NCBI GenBank assembly: GCA_030158535.1
Contig: JAOASV010000220.1
Location: 1 to 38,752, forward strand
Length of the DNA stretch: 38,752 bases
Direction of reading: 5' to 3'
Source: Sediminibacterium sp.
GTDB lineage: Bacteria; Bacteroidota; Bacteroidia; Chitinophagales; Chitinophagaceae
Below, in pieces: positions 26,629-33,480 of the stretch; position 1 is the stretch's first letter; each line of letters opens with the position of its first letter. The notes under the pieces were generated by a model. That model worked only from the letters and a program-made list of their open reading frames with translations, did not search any database and was not told the DNA's origin. Both the position numbers and the translations under genes were made by a program.

Positions 26629-27391
26629 ATACGGGCTTTCTTTTTTCTAGAAAAGCAGTCGTGCCTTCTACCATATCTGTGGTATCAAAGCAGGCGCTAA
26701 ACGCGTTGAGTTCTGTTTCGTAACCATTAAGTGCCTCGTTGTGCACGGCGTTAGCGGCTTCTATACATTTAGCAACGGCAACAGGTGCTTTACTTTGTAT
26801 AAGTGTAGCTATTTCTTTAGCTTTTGTAAGTAATTGATCAGGCGCTACAACATGGTTTACAAGCCCCGATGCAAAAGCAGCAGATGCGTCAATCATGCCG
26901 CCCGTTAACATTAATTCGAGGGCTCTTCCCTTTCCAATAAGTTGTACCAGTCTTTGCGTACCACCATAACCTGGCATAATGCCAAGGTTTACTTCTGGCT
27001 GACCAAATTTTGCATTTTCGGAAGCGATTCTAAAATGACATGCCATAGCAAGTTCGCAACCGCCACCAAGTGCAAAACCATTTACACATGCAATTACCAC
27101 TTTAGGGCAGTTTTCAATTTTAAAAAACAAATCTTGACCACGACGAGCCAGTGTTTTACCACCCGCAGATCCTGCACCAATAAATTCTGAAATATCGGCA
27201 CCTGCTACAAATGATTTTTCGCCTGCACCGGTTATTAAAACTGATTTGATGGCGGGGTTTGTATATACCTCATGCATCACTGCTTCTAGCTATGCAATTA
27301 CTTGTCCATTTAAGGCATTTAGTTTTTCAGGTCTATTGATAGTGATGGTAAAAATACCATTGTCGTTATGGGTAAGAAGTGTTGTGTACAT
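26615..27391 (-). pseudogene. Enoyl-CoA hydratase/crotonase gene with in-frame amber stop
   Basis: Read from the ATG at 27389-27391 the gene encodes a full-length crotonase of about 258 residues, but codon 34 is TAG (27290-27292). The first 33 residues run MYTTLLTHNDNGIFTI.. to NALNGQVIA, as in normal crotonases, and the frame continues directly with LEAVMHEVYTNPAIKSV. No frameshift is involved; one base change from CAG or GAG would explain it. The rest is well kept: oxyanion-hole strands SFVAGADISEF and ACVNGFALGGGCELAM, and both catalytic glutamates (GGGCELAM, GQPEVNLGIMPGYGGTQRL). A GTG at 27280 could restart translation but would lose the first strands and hairpin. The gene starts 2 nt after the stop of the B12-binding gene. 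Either a recent mutation, a sequence error, or suppression; the protein is probably not made in full. Confidence 0.85.
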
Positions 27392-27393
27392 GA

Positions 27394-27810
27394 TTAAAAA
27401 TTTCGGTGTGTAGCAACCCAATCTTGAATGTAGGTTGCAATGGTTGTAGTGGGTGTGCCTGGCGCAAAAAGTGTTCCTACGCCAAGTTCTTGAAGTGTTT
27501 GTATGTCTGCTTCTGGAATAATGCCGCCACCTGTAACAAGCACGTCATTCATTCCTTTTTCTTTTAATAGCCCCATAATTTTTGTAAACACGGTATTATG
27601 TGCGCCACTTAAAATGCTAACACCAATGGCGTCCACATCTTCTTGCAGTGCAGCATTAACAACCATTTCGGGGGTTTGTCTAAGTCCGGTATAAATAACT
27701 TCCATACCTGCATCGCGCAGTGCAGTAGCTATTACTTTAGCACCTCTGTCATGTCCGTCAAGGCCTACTTTGGCAACGAGAACACGAATGGGGCGTTTTG
27801 TTTGGCTCAT
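27394..27810 (-). CDS. Stand-alone cobalamin-binding protein (methylmalonyl-CoA mutase small-domain type)
   Basis: 138 residues from the ATG at 27810 (a reading from TTG 27819 adds only Leu-Gln-Ser). The protein is one B12-binding Rossmann-like domain: VLVAKVGLDGHDRGAKVIA with the base-off/His-on motif D18-x-H20-x-x-G23 (counted from this Met), SILSGAHNTVF, and VLVTGGGIIPEADIQTLQELG. This equals the C-terminal domain of methylmalonyl-CoA mutase and the separate small subunits of two-part mutases. No catalytic mutase subunit is in the window, so it would need a partner encoded elsewhere. The crotonase gene follows after 2 nt, which suggests acyl-CoA metabolism. gltX lies 36 nt downstream, in the same direction. 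Confidence 0.88.
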   Translation of the reverse strand: MSQTKRPIRVLVAKVGLDGHDRGAKVIATALRDAGMEVIYTGLRQTPEMVVNAALQEDVDAIGVSILSGAHNTVFTKIMGLLKEKGMNDVLVTGGGIIPEADIQTLQELGVGTLFAPGTPTTTIATYIQDWVATHRNF

Positions 27811-27846
27811 AGATTGCAAGTTATTATATTAATGATAATAGAAACT

Positions 27847-29373
27847 TTATAGTAAAGTTAAAGCATGTTTAATTCTGGCTACGGCATCAGCAACACCAAT
27901 GGTGGCAGCTATTTCAAATACGCCAGGGCCAAATTTGCCGCCTACTAACATAATGCGCATAGGCAGCATGAGTTCACCAGGTTTTAAACCCTGCGTAGCG
28001 GTTAATTCTTTAAAAATATTTTCTAAAATAGTAGGGTCATTGCTATTTGAATTTTCAAAAGCGGAGCAAAGCGCTTCAAAGAAATTCTTTTTATTGTCGT
28101 CCCACTTAGGAGCAATAGACGCCGTGTCTATACTTGTAGGTGCAGCAAAATAAAAGCCAGCTTGTATAATAAAATCGGGTAATAAAATGCAGCGTTCTTT
28201 AGTGATGCCAATTATTTTTTCTAAATAAGATTTATCCTGCACTTGAATACCAGCCTCTTCAAAATAAGGTTGTACAAGTGAAGCTAAATAAGCGTTATCA
28301 GCATTTTTAATCCATTCGGCATTAAACCATTTTGCTTTTTCGTAATTAAATTTAGCGCCTCCTTTATGTACGCGCTCCATCGAAAATTTTTCTATCAAAT
28401 CAGTTATGCTAAACAGTTCTTGATCGGTACCATCGTTCCAGCCAAGCACGGCAAGAAGGTTTACAAATGCTTCTGGTAAAAATCCATGCTCTTTAAATCC
28501 AGTGTTTTTTTCATTTGTTTTTGGATCGGTCCAGTCCATCGCAAATACTGGAAACCCTAAACGGTCTCCATCTCTTTTACTTAATTTTCCATTGCCGTCG
28601 GGCTTTAAAATAAGTGGAAGGTGCGCCCACTGCGGCATATCATTTGCCCAGCCTAAATATTTCCATAATAACAAATGCACAGGTGCAGAAGGGAGCCATT
28701 CTTCACCTCTAAATGCATGGCTAATTTTCATGAGATAATCATCTACTACCACAGCTAAGTGATAGGTAGGCATGCCATCGGCTTTTAATAAAACTTTATC
28801 ATCTACTTGTGAAGTATTAAATGAAACCTCACCTCTAATCATATCTGTAAAAGTAACATCCTCGTTATCTGGCATTTTAATACGCACCACATGCGGCGTG
28901 TTGGCTACTAATAATGCATCTACTTCCTCTTTACTTAACGATAATGAGTTGCGCATTTTAGCACGAACCGCTTGGTTGTATTGTGGTGAAGGATTCTCGG
29001 GCGTTTTAAAATTGTTACGCATTTCTTCAATCTCTGCGGGCGTATCAAAAGCTATATAAGCATGCCCTGCATCAATTAACTGAGTAGCGTACTGTTTGTA
29101 CATGGCTTTGCGCTCACTTTGTCTGTAGGGCGCATAAGGGCCACCAGCTAGCGGGCTTTCATCTGGTGTAAGTCCACACCAATTAAGTGTTTGTAAAATA
29201 TATTCCTCGGCACCGGGTACAAATCTAGATTGGTCGGTGTCTTCGATACGTAATATAAAATCACCACCATGTTTTTTAGCAAACAGGTAATTGAATAAAA
29301 CGGTTCTTACACCCCCTAGGTGTAAGCCTCCAGTTGGGGAGGGCGCAAAACGGACACGTACTCTTTTGTTCAT
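27847..29373 (-). CDS. gltX: Glutamate-tRNA ligase
   Basis: Class I aminoacyl-tRNA synthetase that charges tRNA-Glu. 508 residues from ATG 29373, which places FAPSPTGGLHLGGVRT at the N-terminus as in all GltX proteins; the longer reading from 29511 would run through the promoter and the start of the divergent gene and is rejected. Seen: HLGG (HIGH signature), FILRIEDTDQSR, the Rossmann-fold WLPSAPVHLLLWKYLGW, and the KMSKS equivalent KLSKRDGD. The C-terminal anticodon-binding region is helical and ends KHALTLL. A TATCTTTG box ends 4 nt before the ATG. Whether it charges only Glu or also Gln cannot be told here. Confidence 0.96.
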   Translation of the reverse strand: MNKRVRVRFAPSPTGGLHLGGVRTVLFNYLFAKKHGGDFILRIEDTDQSRFVPGAEEYILQTLNWCGLTPDESPLAGGPYAPYRQSERKAMYKQYATQLIDAGHAYIAFDTPAEIEEMRNNFKTPENPSPQYNQAVRAKMRNSLSLSKEEVDALLVANTPHVVRIKMPDNEDVTFTDMIRGEVSFNTSQVDDKVLLKADGMPTYHLAVVVDDYLMKISHAFRGEEWLPSAPVHLLLWKYLGWANDMPQWAHLPLILKPDGNGKLSKRDGDRLGFPVFAMDWTDPKTNEKNTGFKEHGFLPEAFVNLLAVLGWNDGTDQELFSITDLIEKFSMERVHKGGAKFNYEKAKWFNAEWIKNADNAYLASLVQPYFEEAGIQVQDKSYLEKIIGITKERCILLPDFIIQAGFYFAAPTSIDTASIAPKWDDNKKNFFEALCSAFENSNSNDPTILENIFKELTATQGLKPGELMLPMRIMLVGGKFGPGVFEIAATIGVADAVARIKHALTLL

Positions 29374-29377
29374 GGCG

Positions 29378-29385
29378 CAAAGATA
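29378..29385 (-). promoter_or_regulatory. -7 box of gltX, 4 nt before its ATG
   Basis: Minus strand TATCTTTG, exact. It lies in the 29-bp gap between gltX and the deacetylase gene, so upstream promoter elements would fall inside the divergent gene. Confidence 0.6.
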
Positions 29386-29390
29386 AGATT

Positions 29391-29398
29391 TATATTTG
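29391..29398 (+). promoter_or_regulatory. -7 box of the deacetylase gene, 4 nt before its ATG
   Basis: TATATTTG, exact, with a -33 candidate TTTG at 29365-29368 (22-nt spacer), which lies inside the gltX coding sequence. Confidence 0.6.
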
Positions 29399-29402
29399 CC
29401 AC

Positions 29403-30032
29403 ATGTACCTCGTAAAAACACCTTGGTGGCTAAGGGCGCTATACCCTTCACTTGTTTGGCGTATGCCCTCCAGGTCCAAAGTGTTGTACCTGACATTTGA
29501 CGACGGTCCACACCCCACCATTACCCCTTTTGTGCTCGATACTTTACGGGAATATCAGGCAAAAGCCACTTTTTTTTGTATCGGTAAAAATGTAGAAGCC
29601 TACCCAGGCATTTATGCTCAAATTATGTTTGAAGGGCACGCCGTGGGCAATCATACCCAGCATCATGTTAATGGTTGGAAGGTTTCTGACGAAGAGTATT
29701 TGCATGATATTACGACTGCCGCCAAGCATATTAAGTCTAATTTATTTAGACCGCCTTATGGTCGAATCAAAAGAAGTCAAATCAAAAAAATCAAACAGCA
29801 GTTTCCAGATATGCGCATTGTTATGTGGGATGTGCTCAGTGCCGATTTTGACACTTCTTTAAACGCCGACGCATGCCTTGGTTACACCGTGTATCATAGT
29901 AAAAGCGGGTCTATCGTTTTATTTCATGATAGTGAAAAAGCGTTTCTACGTTTACAAACAGCGCTTCCTAAAATGCTCGCTCATTTTGCTAATGAGGGCT
30001 ATACATTTGAAGCGATTAAATTTAATGCATAA
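29403..30032 (+). CDS. Polysaccharide deacetylase (NodB domain)
   Basis: 209 residues from ATG 29403; the longer frame from 29334 overlaps gltX and its promoter and is rejected. All five NodB motifs are seen: TFDDGPHP (Asp33 catalytic base, Asp34 metal), His84 and His88 in GNHTQHH (metal), RPPYG at 116-120, WDVLSADFD at 142-150 and the catalytic His175 in IVLFHDSEKA. So the enzyme is complete and should remove N-acetyl groups from a glycan such as peptidoglycan or a chitin-like polymer. No classical signal peptide: the N-terminus has short hydrophobic patches (WWLRALYPSLVW), which may be a weak anchor. tatD follows after 14 nt in the same direction. Confidence 0.9.
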   Translation: MYLVKTPWWLRALYPSLVWRMPSRSKVLYLTFDDGPHPTITPFVLDTLREYQAKATFFCIGKNVEAYPGIYAQIMFEGHAVGNHTQHHVNGWKVSDEEYLHDITTAAKHIKSNLFRPPYGRIKRSQIKKIKQQFPDMRIVMWDVLSADFDTSLNADACLGYTVYHSKSGSIVLFHDSEKAFLRLQTALPKMLAHFANEGYTFEAIKFNA

Positions 30033-30046
30033 AAGATAATTATACA

Positions 30047-30820
30047 ATGGCGCCCATACTCATTGATACGCATACGCATTTATATTCTAGCGAATTTGAA
30101 TCTGATATTGACGCTGTTATTGAACGCGCGCAACAAGATCATGTTCAAAAATTTTATTTACCTGCCATAGATAGTAACTCGTTAGACGCGATGTTAGGGC
30201 TAGAAAAAAAATATCCAGGTGTTTGCATAGCTATGATGGGGTTGCACCCATGCTATGTAAAAGAAAATGTTACTGATGAATTAGCCATTGTAGAAAAATG
30301 GATTAATGATCGCGATTTTGTGGCGATAGGAGAAATTGGACTTGATTTTTACTGGGATAAAACTTTTGAAAATCAGCAGCGAGCTGCCTTTGAAACACAA
30401 ATGGAGTGGGCGCTTGCAAAAAACTGGCCCATTGTTATTCATACCCGCAATGCCATGCAAGAAACCATTGAAATGGTAAAGCCTTTTGCAAAAAAAGGAC
30501 TGCGAGGAATTTTTCATTGTTTTAGTGGCTCCGCAGAGTCTGCTAAACAAATTATAGACCTTGGCTTTTATTTAGGTATTGGAGGGGTGATAACCTATAA
30601 AAATGCTGGATTGCCAGAAGCGCTTGCAAATGTTCCGTTATCACATTTGGTACTTGAAACCGATGCCCCTTATTTACCGCCCGTGCCATTTAGGGGTAAA
30701 CGCAATGAATCCGGGTATTTGCTGTACATCGCCCAAAAATTAGCGGAGGTTAAACAAACTACATTACATGAGGTAGCCGCTATTACAACGGCTAATGCAC
30801 AAAAAATATTCGGTTCCTGA
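30047..30820 (+). CDS. tatD: TatD-family metal-dependent DNase
   Basis: 257-residue TIM-barrel hydrolase. Metal ligands: His9 and His11 in LIDTHTHLY, the bridging glutamate in AIGEIGLDFYWD, the histidines in PIVIHTRNA and GIFHCFSGS, and the aspartate in ETDAPYLPP. The family includes TatD and YcfH; members act as 3'-5' exonucleases or endonucleases, tied to DNA fragmentation and repair, and also as D-aminoacyl-tRNA deacylase-like proteins. The exact role cannot be told from sequence; the short form without extra domains fits YcfH/TatD. It follows the deacetylase gene by 14 nt. Its last codons form the left part of a hairpin terminator. Confidence 0.92.
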   Translation: MAPILIDTHTHLYSSEFESDIDAVIERAQQDHVQKFYLPAIDSNSLDAMLGLEKKYPGVCIAMMGLHPCYVKENVTDELAIVEKWINDRDFVAIGEIGLDFYWDKTFENQQRAAFETQMEWALAKNWPIVIHTRNAMQETIEMVKPFAKKGLRGIFHCFSGSAESAKQIIDLGFYLGIGGVITYKNAGLPEALANVPLSHLVLETDAPYLPPVPFRGKRNESGYLLYIAQKLAEVKQTTLHEVAAITTANAQKIFGS

Positions 30821-30839
30821 GCCCCGAACCTTTATTTTT
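30812..30839 (+). terminator. Terminator at the end of tatD
   Basis: Stem GGTTC/GAACC (30812-30816 with 30826-30830), 9-nt loop, then a T-rich tail TTTATTTTT. The stem begins inside the last codons of tatD, and the tail overlaps the -7 box for tRNA-Ser. Confidence 0.6.
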
Positions 30840-30840
30840 G
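30833..30840 (+). promoter_or_regulatory. -7 box of tRNA-Ser
   Basis: TATTTTTG, exact TAnnTTTG, 35 nt before the first tRNA base. It is made of the T-tract of the tatD terminator. Confidence 0.5.
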
Positions 30841-30845
30841 CCCTC

Positions 30846-30860
30846 CCAATAAATTATTGG
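30846..30860. promoter_or_regulatory. 15-bp inverted repeat at the expected tRNA start site
   Basis: CCAATAA-A-TTATTGG is a perfect inverted repeat with a one-base centre. It begins 5 nt after the -7 box, so it would cover the transcription start. It may be an operator or a leader hairpin removed during tRNA processing. Confidence 0.5.
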
Positions 30861-30875
30861 ATTAGAAGAAACTAT

Positions 30876-30960
30876 AGAGAGGTGTCCGAGTGGTTGAAGG
30901 AGCACGCCTGGAAAGTGTGTATACGGCAACGTATCGAGGGTTCGAATCCCTTCCTCTCTG
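30876..30960 (+). tRNA. tRNA-Ser (anticodon GGA)
   Basis: 85 nt. Acceptor stem AGAGAGG/CCTCTCT with discriminator G at 30960. The anticodon stem is CACGC/GTGTG (30903-30907, 30915-30919) with loop CTGGAAA, anticodon GGA at 30910-30912, which reads UCC and UCU. The long variable arm ATACG-GCAA-CGTAT marks a class II tRNA; the T-arm is GGG-TTCGAAT-CCC. The 3' CCA is not encoded (CG follows), as is common in Bacteroidota. Confidence 0.97.
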
Positions 30961-30965
30961 CGAAG

Positions 30966-31028
30966 TCTTTTAAAATGCGAAGTTGCGAATCAAGCTTGCT
31001 TGAATGAGCAAATGAGCGTTTTAAAAGA
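30966..31028. repeat. Long inverted repeat behind tRNA-Ser
   Basis: Outer arms TCTTTTAAAATGC (30966-30978) and GCGTTTTAAAAGA (31016-31028), 12 of 13 bases paired plus one G-T. The interior folds further: TTGC/GCAA around TCAAGC-TT-GCTTGA. The result is a branched or extended hairpin of about 63 nt starting 5 nt after the tRNA. Confidence 0.8.
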
Positions 31029-31053
31029 GAAACAAAAGTGAAACTTTTGTTTC
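31029..31053. repeat. Perfect 11-bp hairpin
   Basis: GAAACAAAAGT-GAA-ACTTTTGTTTC, 11 paired bases with a 3-nt loop, starting on the base after the previous inverted repeat ends. It may be a terminator for the tRNA transcript, though no T-tract follows. Confidence 0.8.
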
Positions 31054-31065
31054 AAAGACTTTGGT

Positions 31066-31156
31066 AAAAGAGAATTTTCGGGGATGGCAACGAACAAAGT
31101 GAGTTGACAATCCCAAAGAGAATCTCTTGGATGACAATGCGCAGCATTGGCAATCC
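31066..31156. repeat. Two degenerate tandem units, each a hairpin
   Basis: Unit A (31066-31113) and unit B (31114-31156) share AAAGAGAAT..., then GGATG(G/A)CAA ... TTG(A/G)CAATCC. In each unit the two halves are inverted: GGATGGCAAC with GTTGACAATCC in A; GGATGACAATGC with GCATTGGCAATCC around GCA in B. Unit B also carries AGAGA-A-TCTCT (31117-31127). Loop sequences differ while the arms are kept. Confidence 0.65.
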
Positions 31157-31157
31157 G

Positions 31158-31173
31158 TAGATAATTCTATCTA
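31158..31173. terminator. Hairpin at the end of the dihydroorotase gene
   Basis: TAGATA-ATTC-TATCTA, a perfect 6-bp stem across the dihydroorotase stop codon (31167-31169). AT-rich, without a clear T-tract on the minus strand. Confidence 0.35.
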
Positions 31174-32519
31174 TCTCTCTCAAACTTCAACCGCATCCCA
31201 TTATTAGTAGCACTCATCACACCATTGTCATAAACCACATTTCCATTAACAAATGTTTTCATCACTTTACTTTTAAATGTATAGTTTTCAAATGGTGACC
31301 AAGCACATTTGTAGAGTAGGTTTTCTTTAGTTGCGGTCCAGCTATTATTAAGATCCACCATCACTATATCTGCGTAGTAGCCTTCTCTAATATAACCACG
31401 TTCTTTTAGTCTATAAATTTCAGCTACATGATGGCTTGTTTTTTCTACAATTTTTTGCAGCGGTAATTTATTCTGATGGTATAATTCTAGTAGTGCAGGT
31501 AATGCGTGTTGCACGAGCGGCCCGCCCGACATGGCTTTTGTGTAGTTGCCACTTTTTTCTTCTATTGTATGTGGTGCATGGTCGGTAGCAATAATATCAA
31601 TTTTGTTATCTAGTAATGCCTGAATGAGTCCTTCTTTGTCGTTACTTGTTTTAACGGCAGGGTTCCACTTTATTTTTGAACCTAGCGTATCATAATCTTT
31701 ATCAGTGAACCATAAGTGGTGCACACAGGCTTCTGCGGTTATTCTTTTATCTCTAATGTTTTGTTGCTGCTCAAATAAAGCTGCTTCCTTTTGTGTAGAA
31801 ATATGAAATAAGTGAAGTCTGTTATTGTGCTTTTTGGCAATCTCTAAAACTCGTTTAGTAGCTTCAACGCAAGCTTCTTCTGTTCTAATGAGGTGATGAT
31901 GGTTAAAAGGAATATTATCACCAAATTCTTTTTTGTATCTATCTGTATTGGTTTTAATAATACTGTCATCTTCACTATGAAGGGCTGTTAGTATGGATGT
32001 TCTTGCAAATAATTTTTCTAGATAATCTGGATAGTTGGCTAATATGCCGTGGTCGTTGTTAAAGTAGAGACCATCATCTGTGATGCCGCATACGTTTTCA
32101 GGATCGGTTAAAAGGGCTTCTTCCAAATTGTCTTGGTTGATGCCCATAAAAAACGAATAGTTAATAAGCGATGAAGCGGATGCTATCTTATATTTTTCTT
32201 CGAGTAAGGCTTGTGTTAATGTGTTAGGAATGGTATTGGGCATATCCATAAAAGACGTAATACCGCCTGCGGCGGCAGCTTTTGACTCGGAAGCAATGGT
32301 TGCTTTATGGGTTAAGCCCGGATCTCTAAAATGCACCTGATCATCAATACAGCCTGGTAGTAGGTGTAGGTTTTCGCCATTAATTTCTTGTACTTGTGCG
32401 TTAGCAGGTAGGTTAATACTCGTTGCAATTTTTTCGATGCGCTGGTTGCTAATTAGTACGTCAGAAAAAAATATTTTTCCTTCGTTAACAACTGCTACGT
32501 TTTTAATGAGGTGTTTCAT
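31167..32519 (-). CDS. pyrC: Dihydroorotase, Bacteroidota type
   Basis: Closes the dihydroorotate ring in pyrimidine synthesis. 450 residues, amidohydrolase fold. Seen: LLPGCIDDQVHFRDPG near 53-68, GITSFMDMPNT, HSEDDS near 156, HLFHISTQKEA near 232, a VHHLWF stretch and TDHAPHTIEEK near 308 with the catalytic aspartate. In most class I enzymes the first motif is H-x-H; here it is Gln61-Val-His63, so one usual metal ligand is missing. I remember the same DDQVHF in other Bacteroidota dihydroorotases, so this looks like a lineage trait, not damage. The ATG overlaps the stop of the upstream gene (ATGA), so translation is coupled. An allantoinase is less likely. Confidence 0.9.
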   Translation of the reverse strand: MKHLIKNVAVVNEGKIFFSDVLISNQRIEKIATSINLPANAQVQEINGENLHLLPGCIDDQVHFRDPGLTHKATIASESKAAAAGGITSFMDMPNTIPNTLTQALLEEKYKIASASSLINYSFFMGINQDNLEEALLTDPENVCGITDDGLYFNNDHGILANYPDYLEKLFARTSILTALHSEDDSIIKTNTDRYKKEFGDNIPFNHHHLIRTEEACVEATKRVLEIAKKHNNRLHLFHISTQKEAALFEQQQNIRDKRITAEACVHHLWFTDKDYDTLGSKIKWNPAVKTSNDKEGLIQALLDNKIDIIATDHAPHTIEEKSGNYTKAMSGGPLVQHALPALLELYHQNKLPLQKIVEKTSHHVAEIYRLKERGYIREGYYADIVMVDLNNSWTATKENLLYKCAWSPFENYTFKSKVMKTFVNGNVVYDNGVMSATNNGMRLKFERDR

Positions 32520-33472
32520 GATGTTGCTGCTCTTTCTAATTTATCATTGATAGCATTTCCCATTCCACTTGCAGGCATTTTTTGGGCAATAATCAGGTCT
32601 AGGTTTTGGTGGTCTAAACGGTGCATGGCTGCGTATAAATTTTTAGCAGCTTCTTCTAAATCGCCGCTTTGGGAAAGTGTTTCAATGGCTGAAATAAAAT
32701 CTGGTAGGGTAGTGGGTTTTAATTGCAAAACGCCAATGCTTTTACCCTGGTGTTTTGCAATTTCAGCTACCAGATTATCTGTTAAAACCGTTGTAGTATT
32801 TGGTGCGTAATGTTTAGAGAGCATGCCGGGCGCCATCACAGATTCGTTATTTGCATGCACACGCATTTTTAATGCACCTGTAATTTTTTCTATATCCTCT
32901 GTTTTGGTACTACCCTGTCTGTACAAAATGGGCTCGCCATTTTCGAAACCAATAATAGTAGATTCTATGCCTTTATCACAACTGCCGCCATCTAAAATAA
33001 TATCTAATGTACCCGTAAAATAATCTGCTACATGTTTTGCGGTAGTAGGGCTAATAGAACCAAATGGATTAGCGCTTGGAGCTGCAAGTGGGAAATCCAA
33101 AGCCTCTAATAATTCAAGTGCAACGGGGTGACCTGGAACGCGCACCCCAACTGTATTTTTACCGCCAGTTACAATATCTGGAATATGATCTTTTTTTTCT
33201 AATACCAGTGTGAGTGGACCTGGCCAAAAAGCATCTGCTAATTGTATAGCAACTTCCGGAATATTTTTTGCTACTTGCTGTAAATAGCCCGCAGATTTTA
33301 TATGAACAATGAGTGGATTATAGTGTGGCCTATTTTTTAAAGCAAATATTTTTTGAACCGCAATTTCACTATACGCATTACCAGCAAGCCCATACACTGT
33401 TTCTGTGGGCATGGCAACAATTTGGTTGTTTTGTAAGGCTGCTACTGCAGCTTGTATAGCGTTTGATGACAT
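32516..33472 (-). CDS. Threonylcarbamoyl-AMP synthase (Sua5 type)
   Basis: 318 residues: YrdC-like catalytic domain (about 1-200) plus the Sua5 C-terminal domain. It makes threonylcarbamoyl-AMP from threonine, bicarbonate and ATP, the first step of t6A37 formation on tRNAs. Seen: QIVAMPTETVYGLAGNA (residues 17-33), KNRPHYNPLIVHI (the KxR and SxN-like motif), PGPLTLVLEKKD, GVRVPGHPVALELLE, and APSANPFGSISPTTAKHV. The linker MAPGMLSKHYAPNT leads to the Sua5 domain, as in long-form family members. It lies 8 nt behind the DUF6671 gene and overlaps the dihydroorotase start by 4 nt, so it is part of the same unit. Confidence 0.92.
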   Translation of the reverse strand: MSSNAIQAAVAALQNNQIVAMPTETVYGLAGNAYSEIAVQKIFALKNRPHYNPLIVHIKSAGYLQQVAKNIPEVAIQLADAFWPGPLTLVLEKKDHIPDIVTGGKNTVGVRVPGHPVALELLEALDFPLAAPSANPFGSISPTTAKHVADYFTGTLDIILDGGSCDKGIESTIIGFENGEPILYRQGSTKTEDIEKITGALKMRVHANNESVMAPGMLSKHYAPNTTTVLTDNLVAEIAKHQGKSIGVLQLKPTTLPDFISAIETLSQSGDLEEAAKNLYAAMHRLDHQNLDLIIAQKMPASGMGNAINDKLERAATS

Positions 33473-33480
33473 GTTATTCG

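Noticed and set aside
29373..29511. 46-residue N-terminal extension of gltX
   Set aside because: It overlaps the divergent deacetylase gene and both promoters; GltX proteins begin right before the APSPTG motif.
30959..30982. TGCGAAG repeated at the tRNA 3' end and 17 bp further, like an attachment site
   Set aside because: Only 7 bp, both copies next to each other, no integrase or island between them.
30795..31007. 70-residue open frame across tRNA-Ser
   Set aside because: It reads through the end of tatD and the entire tRNA gene; chance frame without any coding signs.
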